Counted from the first letter of the stretch, positions 33,687 to 43,762 are shown. The stretch is 64,000 nt of DNA from Devosia nitrariae (GCF_030160115.1 NZ_BSNS01000002.1:1-64000), one strand, 5' to 3'. Notes: generated from the letters alone by a model not told the origin. Made by a program: numbers and translations.

Positions 33687-33832
33687 CCGTGGATGTTGGA
33701 GCTCTAGCGTTTTCAAGGGGCCCATGCTGAGATACCGCCCGAGCCGCGAGGTGTATGAACGATGCACCTGCTCCCCTCCTCCCCCTTGAGGCCCACCGCC
33801 GGAGCCGACCACGGGCCTGTTCGGTGACCTTC

Positions 33833-35428
33833 TTACTTCGAGGTCACCATCGTTGCCATGGTCCGCCCTTCCGCGCCGCCGGTGAGCTCGAGGTCGGCGC
33901 GATGCGCCCAGAGTTCGTGGTTATAAAAGAGCGGAATGCCGGGCAGGTCAGCGACCGCCTGTTCCATCGCCTCTGCCAAATACTCTTCGGCGCGTTCCGG
34001 ATCGACCTCAACCGCCCAGGCACGGATTGCCTCCTCGAAGGCGGGGTTGTTGTAGTTCGAATAGTTGGCCGAGCCGAGGCCGAGGTCAGGGTCCTTCTGG
34101 GCGAAGGCGCCTGAGACCAGCTGGGCGGCCCCCTGCGGATGTCCCCAGCCATAGATGAAGACACCGAGCTCCCCTTCGGTGCGGCGGGTCTGGAACACCG
34201 ACCACGGCTCGCTACGCAGCGTCACGTCGAGACCGAGGCGCGTCCAGTACTGGGTGATCGCCTGCCCCACCAGCTGGCCGTTGGTATAGCGGTCGGCCGG
34301 GACGGAGAGTTCGAGTGCGAAGCCGTCGGCATAACCGGCCTCGGCCAGCAGCGCCCGCGCCGCCTCGGCATCGGTTTCGAGTTCGGGCATCTCGGGGGCC
34401 CCGGCCATGTAGCGCGGCGCGAACTGGTTTGCGACGGTGGCGTTGCCGGCAAAGAGCCTCTGCGTAATCGCCTCGCGATCGATGGCCATCGACAGCGCCT
34501 GGCGGACCCTCACATCGGCGAGCGGGCTCGACCCATCCGGCGCCGAGACGCCGCCGGCGCCGTCCGCGCTCGTGTCGAGAACGACGAAGATCGTCTGCAG
34601 GCCGGGCACGCCGCTATAGGTGAAGGCCTCCTCGCGGCCGATGACCTCGAGGTCTTCCGCGCTCGGCTGCTCGACGATGTCGTAGTCGCCCGCCAGGAGC
34701 CCGGCGATGCGCGCCCCGTTGTTGGGGACGGAGCGAATCTCGACCCGGTCCCATTCGGGCGGCTCGCCCCAATAGGTCTCGTTGCGGACAAGATCGGCGT
34801 CTCCGGTCGCCTGGAAGCTCTCATAGACATAGGGACCGGTGCCGATCGCGGCATCGCCGTTATCGAAATCGGCCTGCGTCGGATAGGAGGCGACGATCCC
34901 GCAATCGCCCTCGCGATCGAAGGCAATCTCCCCTTCGATCCCCGCCGCGTCGGCCGAAAGGACCTTCATGAATTTGAGCTTCTGCGTGATGATGGGATAG
35001 GGCGCGGTGGTCTCGAAGCGGACGGTATGATCGTCGACCGCAACGACGTCCGTCACCGGACCGAGCGAAGAGGTCACCACATTGGCGCGCCCGTCGACCC
35101 GGTACATCATGCGGCACATGCTGTAGACGACGTCGCGCGCGGTAAAGGGGGCGCCATTGGAGAAGGTCACACCCTCGCGCAGTTCGAAGACGATCGAGGT
35201 CGGGCTTTCCCAGGTCCAGCCGGTCGAAAGCAGTGGAGAGTCGTCGAGCCCGACCAGCATTTCGAAGACGTGCTCGGCCAGAGCCCCGGTGTGGGTATCG
35301 CTATAAGGATAAGGATCGGCGCTGACCGGCGCCGTCGAGTAGGCCATCCGCAAAGCCTGCGCCTCCGCGCCGCCGGCGACCAGCGGGCTGACGGACAGCA
35401 AAAGTGCGGCAAGAAGTGATCTACGCAT
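33833..35428 (-). CDS. Peptide-type ABC transporter substrate-binding protein (SBP_bac_5)
   Basis: A 531-residue exported protein with a signal peptide (MRRSLLAALLLSVSPLVAGG, cleavage near residue 24). Family 5 solute-binding motifs include IVFELREGVTFSNGAPFTAR near 77-96 and DVRVRQALSMAIDREAITQR near 305-324. It binds peptides or similar compounds in the periplasm. It overlaps the N-formylglutamate amidohydrolase by 8 nt, indicating cotranscription, which hints at an acylated amino acid or gamma-glutamyl ligand. Confidence 0.9.
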   Translation of the reverse strand: MRRSLLAALLLSVSPLVAGGAEAQALRMAYSTAPVSADPYPYSDTHTGALAEHVFEMLVGLDDSPLLSTGWTWESPTSIVFELREGVTFSNGAPFTARDVVYSMCRMMYRVDGRANVVTSSLGPVTDVVAVDDHTVRFETTAPYPIITQKLKFMKVLSADAAGIEGEIAFDREGDCGIVASYPTQADFDNGDAAIGTGPYVYESFQATGDADLVRNETYWGEPPEWDRVEIRSVPNNGARIAGLLAGDYDIVEQPSAEDLEVIGREEAFTYSGVPGLQTIFVVLDTSADGAGGVSAPDGSSPLADVRVRQALSMAIDREAITQRLFAGNATVANQFAPRYMAGAPEMPELETDAEAARALLAEAGYADGFALELSVPADRYTNGQLVGQAITQYWTRLGLDVTLRSEPWSVFQTRRTEGELGVFIYGWGHPQGAAQLVSGAFAQKDPDLGLGSANYSNYNNPAFEEAIRAWAVEVDPERAEEYLAEAMEQAVADLPGIPLFYNHELWAHRADLELTGGAEGRTMATMVTSK

Positions 35429-36359
35429 CGGTGTTCCCCATTTCTTTTCGATGTTCCCCCTCGCTGGCGGGCGCGCGGCCAGCCATGCGATCCGTTATGA
35501 ACTGCTTGAATTCGGCGAGGACGTCCGAGCAGTCGCGCCGGACTGCCTCGAAACGGTCGGTCTTGAGGCGCGTTTCCTCGTCCATATAAAGGTCGCGCCG
35601 CAGTTCGATCTGGACGAGATGCTGGTCGATCTCCGGCCATCCATAGCGCAGCGTGATCTCGCCGCCGGCGAACCGCCGGTTGAGGCCGACTTCATAGCCG
35701 CGCCTCGCGAAAGCCTCGACCAGCTTTTCGGCGATTTCGGGGGCGCAGGATTCCCCATACCGTGTGCCGATGTCGATCTGCGGCCGCGCCCGTCCGCCCC
35801 GGGCGGTGGTATCGAATTGCATCATCGAATGGCAATCGATGACATAGGCGCACCCGAACCTGCGGCGCGCCGTTTCGATCATGGAAGTCAGCGCCTGATG
35901 ATAGAGAACGTAGCAGGTGGCAAGCCGCCGCTTGGCTTCCGCGCGCCCGAGCTTTCGGTCGTAGATGTCGACCTCCTTGGCCTTGGACCAGAACAGCGTC
36001 GTTCCGTCTGCCAGCGCCGTCGGCTGCAGGCGGCCATACCAGAGTGCCGGGTCTTCGAGCATGGTCTCGTCGATATCATGCTGGTGGCGATTGACGTCGA
36101 TATAGGCCCGCGGGAAGTTGGCCTTGATGGTGCTGAGCTTCAATTCGTCGGCATGGGAAAAGAGCTCATCGACATATTTGTCCGATGGATAGTCGATGAC
36201 GTTGAACGGCAGGCTCTGCGCATAGCCGAAATCAATAGGATAACGGTCGCCGCTATGAGGAAAAGACAGCAGGAGCGGAACCGCGGCATCGGAAACCCAC
36301 TTCACCGTCACCGCGGTATCGGTCGCGGCGTCCTCGATCAGCGCGGCGTCCAGCTTCAC
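35421..36359 (-). CDS. N-formylglutamate amidohydrolase family protein
   Basis: A 312-residue protein of the HutG2-type family: LLLSFPHSGDRYP near 29-41 with a metal-binding His, ANFPRAYIDVNRH near 80-92, and VIDCHSMMQF near 171-180. These zinc-type hydrolases release formate from N-formylglutamate or deacylate related N-acyl amino acids. It is the first gene of the importer operon, which is unusual because such enzymes are usually in histidine-degradation loci; no hut genes are present here. The substrate may differ from N-formylglutamate. Confidence 0.85.
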   Translation of the reverse strand: MKLDAALIEDAATDTAVTVKWVSDAAVPLLLSFPHSGDRYPIDFGYAQSLPFNVIDYPSDKYVDELFSHADELKLSTIKANFPRAYIDVNRHQHDIDETMLEDPALWYGRLQPTALADGTTLFWSKAKEVDIYDRKLGRAEAKRRLATCYVLYHQALTSMIETARRRFGCAYVIDCHSMMQFDTTARGGRARPQIDIGTRYGESCAPEIAEKLVEAFARRGYEVGLNRRFAGGEITLRYGWPEIDQHLVQIELRRDLYMDEETRLKTDRFEAVRRDCSDVLAEFKQFITDRMAGRAPASEGEHRKEMGNTDA

Positions 36360-36508
36360 TTTGTTCGGCTCCGTGTCGTCCCGCCTCTGAGGGCGTTGCG
36401 AGCAAAACTAGCGGGTCCGTGTCGGTGCAAAAACGTTATTGAACGAGCCGTTGAGTCCATAAGGCAGGATTATAGCCATACGGCTCCATCTTGGAGATTT
36501 GCGACGGT

Positions 36509-36533
36509 GACCCATTGCCAATGCTGATGGGTC
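36509..36533. promoter_or_regulatory. Inverted repeat in the divergent amidohydrolase/GATase promoter
   Basis: Arms GACCCAT (36509-36515) and ATGGGTC (36527-36533) with an 11-bp spacer, within the 254-bp divergent region. Size and spacing suit a LysR-type binding site, and a LysR gene ends the adjacent operon. The link is inferred. Confidence 0.4.
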
Positions 36534-36613
36534 GTTTCGATCGCTCAATATCGTGGACCGCGTCCCCGCCGCGTCCTAGACAAGGCAGGCCCTCGAATGA
36601 AACCGCTGTGACG

Positions 36614-37324
36614 ATGCAACATGCCCTGATCGCCATTTCCGTTGGTCCGGCCACCGACCCCCTGCCTTACGTTCGTGCCATCGAACGCGTCGGATGCACG
36701 GGCGAGGTATTCGTGCCGGGTCCGCAACGACCGGTGCTCTCCCCGAACATTGCAGGCATCATGTTCTGCGGCGGTGCGGCAGTGCACCCCTCCCGCTTCG
36801 GTCAGGACCTCGACCCGAATATCAAGAAGGCCGTCGACGAACCGCGCGACGAGATGGAATGGGACCTGATGGGTCAGGCTCTGGCGCGCGACCTGCCCAT
36901 CCTGGGCATCTGCCGGGGTTTCCAGATGATCAACGTCTATTTCGGGGGCACGCTCACCCAGAATCTCGCCGCGGGCCAGTGGAAGGATGTCCATCGCCCC
37001 GACGCGCCCCGCAATACCATGGCGCACACGGTTCATGCGCGCAGCGGCCAGTTGCAGGCCGTTTTCGGCAAGGATCCGTTCGAGGTCAACAGCATCCATC
37101 GCCAGGGCATAAACGTCCTCGGTCACGGCCTTAAGGCCACGGTCTTTACGCAAGACGGCCTCATCGAAGGATACGAGAGCGGCGCCCGCAATATCCTCGC
37201 CGTCCAATGGCATCCGGAAGAGCTCATCGACCACCCAGCCCAACGGAGCCTCTTCGAACTGCTGGCTGCCCGCGCCATGGCAAGCGGCCCGATGGAGATC
37301 CCGCACCAGCCGCAGGGTGTGTAA
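36614..37324 (+). CDS. Class I glutamine amidotransferase-like hydrolase (peptidase C26, gamma-glutamyl hydrolase type)
   Basis: A 236-residue PuuD-like enzyme. The nucleophile elbow ILGICRGFQMINVYFGGTLT near 97-116 places the catalytic Cys at 100, and AVQWHPEE near the C-terminus gives the His-Glu pair. These enzymes cleave gamma-glutamyl bonds, for example gamma-glutamyl-GABA. ATG at 36614 starts the conserved domain; the frame is open upstream without similarity. Divergent from the N-formylglutamate amidohydrolase, it could act on the same imported compound. Confidence 0.87.
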   Translation: MQHALIAISVGPATDPLPYVRAIERVGCTGEVFVPGPQRPVLSPNIAGIMFCGGAAVHPSRFGQDLDPNIKKAVDEPRDEMEWDLMGQALARDLPILGICRGFQMINVYFGGTLTQNLAAGQWKDVHRPDAPRNTMAHTVHARSGQLQAVFGKDPFEVNSIHRQGINVLGHGLKATVFTQDGLIEGYESGARNILAVQWHPEELIDHPAQRSLFELLAARAMASGPMEIPHQPQGV

Positions 37325-37429
37325 CGGGGCAGGAAAATATCACCAACCGGGAAGCCGACTTACTCTCTCCGAGACACCCCTTGTTGAGGCTCCACAGCCA
37401 GAGCGCCTGTGACAGCCGACATCCAGCGT

Positions 37430-37981
37430 TCAGGCCCGCATGCGCGGCCAGAAGAATCCAGTGCGCCGCCGATATTCCTCGTACTGGCCCGCGAGTGGCG
37501 AGTTGGAGAACTTGCGCTCTTCGCCGCGGGCGGCGTGCGTATAGATGGCGAGGATGACGGCGAGGAACGGCAGCGTCCAGGGCGTCCAGACAGCGATGGC
37601 CCAGCCGACCCAGAAGACGAGGTAGGAGGTATAGAAGGGGTGGCGCAGGTATTTGTAGGGCCCGCTCGTGACCAGGCTGTCGGGATTTTCCGCGTCGAAC
37701 GCCAGGCGGAGGCGCGCTTCGCGCGAGGCAAAGATCGCCGCCCAGAAGAGAGCGAGCCCGGCGAGCTGCACCAGGAATCCCGCCAGCACCGCCGGCAGTG
37801 GCTGTACCAGCGCCCATTGCAGATAAAGAAACGCAAACGTGGTGATCACCACCACGACTGAGATCAAGATCGTTCCGCCAGGCAACCTCCGGGAGGAAAA
37901 ATGCGCCCTCAACGACCAAGAGTACTGGCTGACCACAGCCACGCCGACAATCGAAATCACCAAATCGAAAAAGAACTGCAC
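37430..37981 (-). CDS. Isoprenylcysteine carboxyl methyltransferase (ICMT/PEMT)-family membrane protein
   Basis: A 183-residue protein with about five hydrophobic segments and the family signature SGPYKYLRHPFYTSYLVFWV near 106-125, followed by ERKFSNSPLAGQYEEYRRR. The family uses SAM to methylate isoprenylated carboxyls or phospholipids; bacterial members are mostly uncharacterised. It stands alone between convergent/divergent neighbours. No link to the lipid operon at 0.5-9.8 kb is shown beyond shared theme. Confidence 0.8.
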   Translation of the reverse strand: MQFFFDLVISIVGVAVVSQYSWSLRAHFSSRRLPGGTILISVVVVITTFAFLYLQWALVQPLPAVLAGFLVQLAGLALFWAAIFASREARLRLAFDAENPDSLVTSGPYKYLRHPFYTSYLVFWVGWAIAVWTPWTLPFLAVILAIYTHAARGEERKFSNSPLAGQYEEYRRRTGFFWPRMRA

Positions 37982-38202
37982 CGTCGTATGCTCCCCCAGG
38001 CTGGTTCAAACCAGCTTTTTGACCGTAAGACCGCGCTACAACCTTGGCAAGCTGGTGCGGACGACAGTCCACGCTAGAACTCGCCAGCGCACGATTGCAT
38101 CGTAGCGAGCAAACTTTGATTCACCATCCCTGTAGACGTGATGTGGAGATTCTGTGGGCCAAGATGTTCTTCGTTTGACAACAGAGCATATTGGTCCTGG
38201 CA

Positions 38203-39063
38203 ATGTCTCCAACGTATCGCGTGATCGCGACCCGGCACGGCGCTGTCAGTGTGGCAGACACCGGCGGTAGCGGTTTCCCCCTGCTCATGCTGCATGGCTC
38301 GTCCAACTGCAAGGAAGTGTTCCTGCCGCAACTGGAAAGCCCGCTGGCCGAACGCTACCGGCTGATCGCCCTCGACCTGCTGGGTCACGGTCAGTCGGCC
38401 AATGCCGAGTATCCCGGACCGGCCTATACGCTTACCGGCTTTGCCGAAAGCGCCGCGGACGTGGTCGCCGCGCTCGGCGTCAAGCGCATGGCTGTCTTCG
38501 GCTGGTCGCTGGGCGGCCACATCGCCATCGAGATGCTGGCTCGCCAGCCGATCATCGCGGGGCTCATGCTGACCGGCACACCGCCGATCGCACCCGGCCC
38601 CCTCGGCATGCTACGCGGCTTCCAGGCGCATTGGGACATGCTGCTCGCGTCCAAGGAGCACTTCACCGAGCGCGACGTGGCGCGGTTCCATCACCTGTGC
38701 TTCGGCGACCACGGCAGTACCGAGATGCTGGGGGCGATCGCACGCGCGGACGGACGGGTGCGCGCGATAGCGGTCAACGGCATGATGCGCGGCGACGGCG
38801 CCGACCAGAAGCGCACGGTGGAAACGGCCGAAGTGCCTATCGCCATGGTCAATGGCGAGCACGAGCCGATCGTGCGGCTCGGCTATATTGACGGGCTCGA
38901 CTACCAGACCCTCTGGGACGGACGCTGCCACGTGATCGCGGGCGCCGCCCACGCGCCCTTCCTCGAGCGGCCGGAAGTGTTCAACGCCCTGCTCAACCGC
39001 TTCATCGCCAACGCCGAAAGCTACCGGCAGCCCGTGCCCATAGTCCTTCCGCGCTCGGCATAG
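38203..39063 (+). CDS. Alpha/beta hydrolase
   Basis: A 286-residue alpha/beta-hydrolase-fold protein. The oxyanion motif is LHGSSNCKE near 27-35, the nucleophile elbow GWSLGGH near 101-107, and the catalytic His is in GAAHAPFLERP near 247-257. The acid position reads NGEHEP rather than the common G..D, so Glu may serve. ATG at 38203 is preferred; an in-frame TTG four codons earlier has no better ribosome site. It converges with gcvPB, 4 bp between stops. Confidence 0.85.
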   Translation: MSPTYRVIATRHGAVSVADTGGSGFPLLMLHGSSNCKEVFLPQLESPLAERYRLIALDLLGHGQSANAEYPGPAYTLTGFAESAADVVAALGVKRMAVFGWSLGGHIAIEMLARQPIIAGLMLTGTPPIAPGPLGMLRGFQAHWDMLLASKEHFTERDVARFHHLCFGDHGSTEMLGAIARADGRVRAIAVNGMMRGDGADQKRTVETAEVPIAMVNGEHEPIVRLGYIDGLDYQTLWDGRCHVIAGAAHAPFLERPEVFNALLNRFIANAESYRQPVPIVLPRSA

Positions 39064-39067
39064 CGCC

Positions 39068-40615
39068 TCACTCGGCTGCTTGCGGCAAATCCTGCCCGCG
39101 ATCCCACCTCAGAACCGGCTGGCGTGCTGCGCGGGTCTCGTCGAGCCGGCGGCGCGGAGCCTTCATCGGTGCAGCGGTGAAGCGCGTGGCATCCCCCGCC
39201 TTGGCGTCCTCTGCCAGCTCAAGCATGACATCGCAGAACTGATCGAGAGTCTGCTTGCTCTCGCTCTCGGTCGGCTCGACGAGCATTGCTCCGTGGACGA
39301 CCAAGGGGAAATACATGGTCATCGGGTGGAAGCCTTCATCGATCAGCGCCTTAGCGAAATCGAGTGTGGTGATCCCTGTGCCCTTGAGAAACGCGTCGTC
39401 GAACAGCACCTCGTGCATGGTTGGGTAATCGGGGAAGGGTAGCGAGAACGCGCCACCGAGCCGCGCCTTGATGTAGTTGGCGTTGAGCACGGCATCCTTG
39501 GCGGCCTGGGCAAGGCCGTCGGCGCCGTGGCTGAGCATGAAGGTCAAGGCTCGCACATACATGCCCATCTGGCCATGGAAGGCGGTGATGCGGCCCAACG
39601 CCTCCCCCTCGGCGTGCTCGACGAGCTCCAGACCCTCACCGGTCTTCCTGACGAAGGGCACGGGCGCAAACGGCGCCAGCGCCTGCGACAACACCACAGG
39701 CCCGGCGCCGGGCCCGCCGCCGCCATGGGGCGTCGAGAAGGTCTTGTGCAGGTTGATATGCATGGCATCGATGCCGAGGTCGCCCGGGCGCACCACCCCC
39801 ATGATGGCGTTGAAATTGGCGCCGTCGCAGTAGAAATAGGCGCCGGCCTCGTGGACCGCTTCAGCTATTTCCACGACCTGCGGTTCGAACAGGCCGCAGG
39901 TGTTGGGGTTGGTCAGCATGATGGCGGCGACATCGGGCGCAAGCGCAGCCTTGACCGCCGAAACGTCGACCGTGCCGTCCTCGCGTGCCGGGATCGGCTT
40001 GACCGTATAGCCGAGGAAGGCGGCGGTCGCCGGGTTGGTGCCGTGGGCGCTCTCGGGCACCAGGACCACCTTGCGGTGCCCTTGGCCCCTGGCGTCCTGG
40101 GCAGCCTTGATCGCCATCATTCCCAGGAGTTCGCCGTGGGCGCCGGCCTTGGGGGTCAGGGCGACCGCGGCGGTGTTGGTCAGGGTCATCAGCCAGTGGG
40201 CGAGCTGCTGCATGAGCTCAAGCGCCCCTTGCACAGTCGATACCGGCTGCAGCGGATGGATGTCGGCAAAGCCCGGCAGCCGCGCCACCTTCTCATTGAG
40301 GCGCGGGTTATGCTTCATGGTGCACGAGCCCAGCGGATAGAAGCCGCCATCGATCGAGTGGTTGAGACGCGACAGGCGCACATAGTGGCGCATGGCTTCG
40401 GGCTCGGTGAGGCCAGCAAGATCGAGATCCGATCTACGCTCGAAGCCACCGAGGCGTGCGGTCGAAATCTGGACTTCGGGCAGGTCGACGCCCGAGTGAT
40501 GAGTATCGCCGATCTCGAAGAGCAGCGGCTCGTTTGGCAGGAGCGCGGCGCCATGGGCGGTGATATCGGCGCCAGTGCCGATATGGGTCGGCCGACCCGT
40601 ACTGTTCATGCTCAT
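39068..40615 (-). CDS. gcvPB: Glycine dehydrogenase (decarboxylating) subunit 2
   Basis: A 515-residue PLP-dependent subunit of the glycine cleavage P-protein. The PLP lysine is K291 in INLHKTFSTPHGGGG; SCTMKHNPR near 97-105 and ESAHGTNPATAAF near 188-200 are also family motifs. With gcvPA it decarboxylates glycine and hands the aminomethyl group to lipoyl-GcvH. The start overlaps the gcvPA stop by 4 nt. It is the last gene of the riboswitch-controlled operon. Confidence 0.96.
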   Translation of the reverse strand: MSMNSTGRPTHIGTGADITAHGAALLPNEPLLFEIGDTHHSGVDLPEVQISTARLGGFERRSDLDLAGLTEPEAMRHYVRLSRLNHSIDGGFYPLGSCTMKHNPRLNEKVARLPGFADIHPLQPVSTVQGALELMQQLAHWLMTLTNTAAVALTPKAGAHGELLGMMAIKAAQDARGQGHRKVVLVPESAHGTNPATAAFLGYTVKPIPAREDGTVDVSAVKAALAPDVAAIMLTNPNTCGLFEPQVVEIAEAVHEAGAYFYCDGANFNAIMGVVRPGDLGIDAMHINLHKTFSTPHGGGGPGAGPVVLSQALAPFAPVPFVRKTGEGLELVEHAEGEALGRITAFHGQMGMYVRALTFMLSHGADGLAQAAKDAVLNANYIKARLGGAFSLPFPDYPTMHEVLFDDAFLKGTGITTLDFAKALIDEGFHPMTMYFPLVVHGAMLVEPTESESKQTLDQFCDVMLELAEDAKAGDATRFTAAPMKAPRRRLDETRAARQPVLRWDRGQDLPQAAE

Positions 40616-41955
40616 GCCAAAACCTCCTTGAGGCCGGAGACCAGCGCGGCAATGTCGTCGTCGGTGGTGAGCTCGGTGGCAGCGAGGACGACGAGGTCCT
40701 CGACGGCCGGATCGTCGGGGACGAGGCGAGAGACCGGTACGCCGGCGAGGATGCCATTGGCGGCGAGTGCCTCGACGACCTCGGCGCCGGGCTTGTTCAG
40801 CCGGATCGTCATCTCGTTGAAGAATGTCCTGTTGAGGAGCACAACGCCAGCAACCGTCTCGAGCGCATCTGCGAGTGCGCAGGCGCGGGCGTGGTTGAGG
40901 CGGGCGAGACGGGTAAAGCCGGCTTCGCCCAAAAGCGCCATGTGGATCGAGAAGGCCAGCGCGCAGAGGCCCGAATTGGTGCAGATGTTGGAGGTCGCCT
41001 TTTCGCGACGGATATGCTGCTCGCGGGTGGAGAGCGTCAACACGAAGCCGCGCTCGCCATTGGCATCGACCGTCTCGCCGCAAAGGCGCCCCGGCATCTG
41101 TCTCACGAACTCCTTGCGGGTGGCCATGAGGCCGACATAGGGACCGCCGAAATTAAGGGCATTGCCGATCGACTGGCCCTCGGCAACGACGATATCGGCG
41201 CCAAGCGCGCCGGGTGCTTCCAGAAGTCCGAGCGAGATCACTTCGGTCACGACGACGATCAGCAATGCACCCTTGGCATGCGCGGCTTGCGCGGCGGCCT
41301 CGATATTGCGCAGGTGGCCGTAAAAGTCGGGGGTCTGCACGACGATGGCGGCGGTGTCCACATCGATACGGTCGAGGATGTCACCCTGGCCATCAGGGGA
41401 GGCCGAGAGGCAGACGAGACCCGGATCGTCCCTGAGATACGCTTTGACCACATCTCGGTACTGCGGGTGGAGGCCGCCCGAGAGGATGATCTTGCTGCGT
41501 TTGGTCAGGCGCCGGGCCATCAGCACCGCCTCGGCCGTGCCGGTCGAGCCGTCATAGAGGGAGGCATTGGCCACCTCCATGCCGGTGATCTTGGCAACCT
41601 GCGTCTGGAACTCGAAGAGCATCTGCAACGTGCCCTGCGAGATCTCCGGCTGGTAGGGCGTGTAGGCCGTCAGCCATTCCGAGCGCTGGATGAGGTGATC
41701 GACGGTAGCCGGCACGTGGTGCCGGTAGGCGCCCGCGCCGACGAAGAACGGGCCATCGCCAGCGGCTTGGTTCCTGGCGGCAAGCGTGCGCATATGCGCC
41801 TCGACCAGAAACTCCGGACTATGTGACGGCAGGTCTACGGGCGCTTTCAGCAGCGCGCCATTGGGCACGGCGCTGAACAGGGCCTCGATGCCGGCCGCAC
41901 CGACGACACCGAGCATCTCGGCGCGTTCGGCTTCGGAATGAGGAAGGTATCGCAT
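40612..41955 (-). CDS. gcvPA: Glycine dehydrogenase (decarboxylating) subunit 1
   Basis: A 447-residue subunit, the N-terminal half-equivalent of single-chain GcvP. It begins MRYLPHSEAERAEMLG and has family blocks AYTPYQPEISQGTLQ near 92-106 and ANASLYDGSTGTAEA near 122-136. A split P-protein is common in many bacteria. It follows gcvH by 7 nt on the minus strand. Confidence 0.95.
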   Translation of the reverse strand: MRYLPHSEAERAEMLGVVGAAGIEALFSAVPNGALLKAPVDLPSHSPEFLVEAHMRTLAARNQAAGDGPFFVGAGAYRHHVPATVDHLIQRSEWLTAYTPYQPEISQGTLQMLFEFQTQVAKITGMEVANASLYDGSTGTAEAVLMARRLTKRSKIILSGGLHPQYRDVVKAYLRDDPGLVCLSASPDGQGDILDRIDVDTAAIVVQTPDFYGHLRNIEAAAQAAHAKGALLIVVVTEVISLGLLEAPGALGADIVVAEGQSIGNALNFGGPYVGLMATRKEFVRQMPGRLCGETVDANGERGFVLTLSTREQHIRREKATSNICTNSGLCALAFSIHMALLGEAGFTRLARLNHARACALADALETVAGVVLLNRTFFNEMTIRLNKPGAEVVEALAANGILAGVPVSRLVPDDPAVEDLVVLAATELTTDDDIAALVSGLKEVLA

Positions 41956-41962
41956 GAATCTT

Positions 41963-42328
41963 CTACTTGATGTGGTCCTGATAGGCCGCCTCGTCCATCA
42001 GCGTGTCGAGCTCGCCGGCGTCGGCGATTGACATCCTGAACATCCAACCCGCCCCGGCCGGATCCTGATTGACGAGACCGGGTTCGCCCGACAGTACGGC
42101 GTTGACTTCCGTCACGGTGCCAGAGACAGGCGCGTAGATTTCCGAGGCGGCCTTGACCGACTCGACCACGGCGGCCTCGTCGCCCTTTTTCAGGACCTTG
42201 CCGACGACGGGCAATTCGATGAAGACGATGTCGCCGAGCTGGTCCTGGGCATAGGCGGTGATACCGACGGTACCCGATGCACCCTCGACGGCAATGTACT
42301 CGTGATCTTGCGTGAACTTGATGGTCAT
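41963..42328 (-). CDS. gcvH: Glycine cleavage system H protein
   Basis: A 121-residue lipoyl carrier. The lipoylation lysine is K59 in [17 protein letters not shown]. It shuttles the aminomethyl intermediate between P, T and L proteins. ATG at 42328 is the standard family start ([12 protein letters not shown]); the 26-residue upstream extension has no similarity. 19 bp after gcvT. Confidence 0.96.
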   Translation of the reverse strand: MTIKFTQDHEYIAVEGASGTVGITAYAQDQLGDIVFIELPVVGKVLKKGDEAAVVESVKAASEIYAPVSGTVTEVNAVLSGEPGLVNQDPAGAGWMFRMSIADAGELDTLMDEAAYQDHIK

Positions 42329-42347
42329 GACGTCCCTCAACGATTCT

Positions 42348-43523
42348 TTAGATAGTTTCTCGTGCCTTGCGCACATAGCGGTGCGGCACGAATGGGGTCT
42401 CGACAACTTGCGCCGCCTGCAGGCGGCCGCGCACCGAGACCTGGAGCATGGTGCCGGGAGCGGCGTGACCGGGCGGCACGAAGCCGAGCGCGATGGCGCG
42501 GGTCAGCGTCGGGGCGAAACCGCCGCTGGTGACGACGCCAACGGCCCCGCCCTCTGCATCGAGAATTTCGGCGCCTTCCCGGGCCGGGGCGCCTTCGACC
42601 AGCAAGCCGATACGCACGCGCTTGAGGTCGCCGTCCCGTTCGCGAAGAATACGCGCGGCGCCGGGGAAATCGGCTGCCTCCCGGCGCCGTTTGGAGACCG
42701 CAAAGCCGAGGCGGGCTTCGATGGGCGAGACGGTTTCGTCGAGGTCGTGACCATAGAGCGGGAGACCGGCCTCGAGCCTGAGGCTATCGCGGGCGCCAAG
42801 CCCGATCGCCCTGACCCGTTCGTCGGCCAGGAGCTTCTCCCAGACAGCAACGGCGTGCTCGGCGTCGGTCAGGATCTCGAAGCCGTCCTCGCCGGTATAG
42901 CCGGAGCGGGCAATGACGAGCCTTGTGCCGTTCCAGTCGAACGAACCATAGGTCATGAAGGAAAGATCGGTGGCATCGGGCACAAACCCGGCCATGACCT
43001 CGACCGCCTCAGGCCCCTGCAGGGCAAGGAGCCCACCGTCGTCAGCCCGGTTGAGGACCGCCTTGCCGGCGGCGGCTTTCTCGATGAGGGCGAAATCGTC
43101 CTCCTTGGTGCCGGCGTTGACGACGATGTAGAGGACGCCTGACCAGGCCGGATCGGCTGGGCGCGCGACCATCAGGTCGTCAATGGTGCCACCCGAAGCG
43201 TTGAGCATCAGCGTGTAGCGCACCTGACCGGGCTTCAAACCCTTGATGTCTCCGCACACGAACGTCTCGACGACGGCAGCGACGGCCGCGTGATCGGCTT
43301 CCGGGTCGCCGCTGCGTTCGGCAAGCATCAGGAAGCTTGGGCCCATATGCGAGACGTCGAACAGGCCGGCGTGCTCGCGGGTCCATTTGTGCTCGGCCAT
43401 GATGCCGGTCGGATATTGCACCGGCAGTTCGTAGCCGCCGAACGGCACCATGCGGCCGCCCAGGGCGATGTGCTGCGCGTGCAGCGGCGTGAATTGGAGG
43501 TCTTCGGCGTAAGGTTCGCCCAT
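42348..43523 (-). CDS. gcvT: Glycine cleavage system T protein (aminomethyltransferase)
   Basis: A 391-residue tetrahydrofolate-dependent enzyme releasing ammonia and forming 5,10-methylene-THF. Motifs include [20 protein letters not shown] near 25-44, [11 protein letters not shown] near 54-64, [12 protein letters not shown] near 206-217 and [20 protein letters not shown] near 245-264. First gene of the operon, directly behind the tandem glycine riboswitch. ATG at 43523 begins the family N-terminus. Confidence 0.96.
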   Translation of the reverse strand: MGEPYAEDLQFTPLHAQHIALGGRMVPFGGYELPVQYPTGIMAEHKWTREHAGLFDVSHMGPSFLMLAERSGDPEADHAAVAAVVETFVCGDIKGLKPGQVRYTLMLNASGGTIDDLMVARPADPAWSGVLYIVVNAGTKEDDFALIEKAAAGKAVLNRADDGGLLALQGPEAVEVMAGFVPDATDLSFMTYGSFDWNGTRLVIARSGYTGEDGFEILTDAEHAVAVWEKLLADERVRAIGLGARDSLRLEAGLPLYGHDLDETVSPIEARLGFAVSKRRREAADFPGAARILRERDGDLKRVRIGLLVEGAPAREGAEILDAEGGAVGVVTSGGFAPTLTRAIALGFVPPGHAAPGTMLQVSVRGRLQAAQVVETPFVPHRYVRKARETI

Positions 43524-43574
43524 AACTCTTTCCGGGTACAAGGGTCGACACTCGGCCAGCCTTCCGGCCGGCGC

Positions 43575-43760
43575 GTGCCCCCTCTGTCCCCTCACCTGAG
43601 AGATTTCCCGGAACCTATGTCCGGTTGCTCCTTCGGTGGGACGCGACCCGAGGATCCGTCCGCTTTCCAGAGTTCAAAACGACTACGGTCCTTTTGCCTG
43701 AGAGTTTCCGGGGCGGTTGCTCCTTCGGCGCTGGAAGACCAGTCTCTCCCGTAGTCGCAG
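43575..43760 (-). promoter_or_regulatory. Tandem glycine riboswitch controlling the gcv operon
   Basis: Read on the minus strand, two aptamers follow in tandem. The first has GGGAGAGACTGG, GCGCCGAAGGAGCAACC and CTCTCAGGCAAAAGGACC (about 43757-43687). The second has CACCGAAGGAGCAACCGG and CTCTCAGGTGAGGGGACAG (about 43640-43584). These are the conserved glycine-aptamer signatures. The expression platform lies in the remaining 50-60 nt before gcvT. Such switches usually turn the cleavage operon on when glycine is abundant. Confidence 0.95.
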
Positions 43761-43762
43761 GC

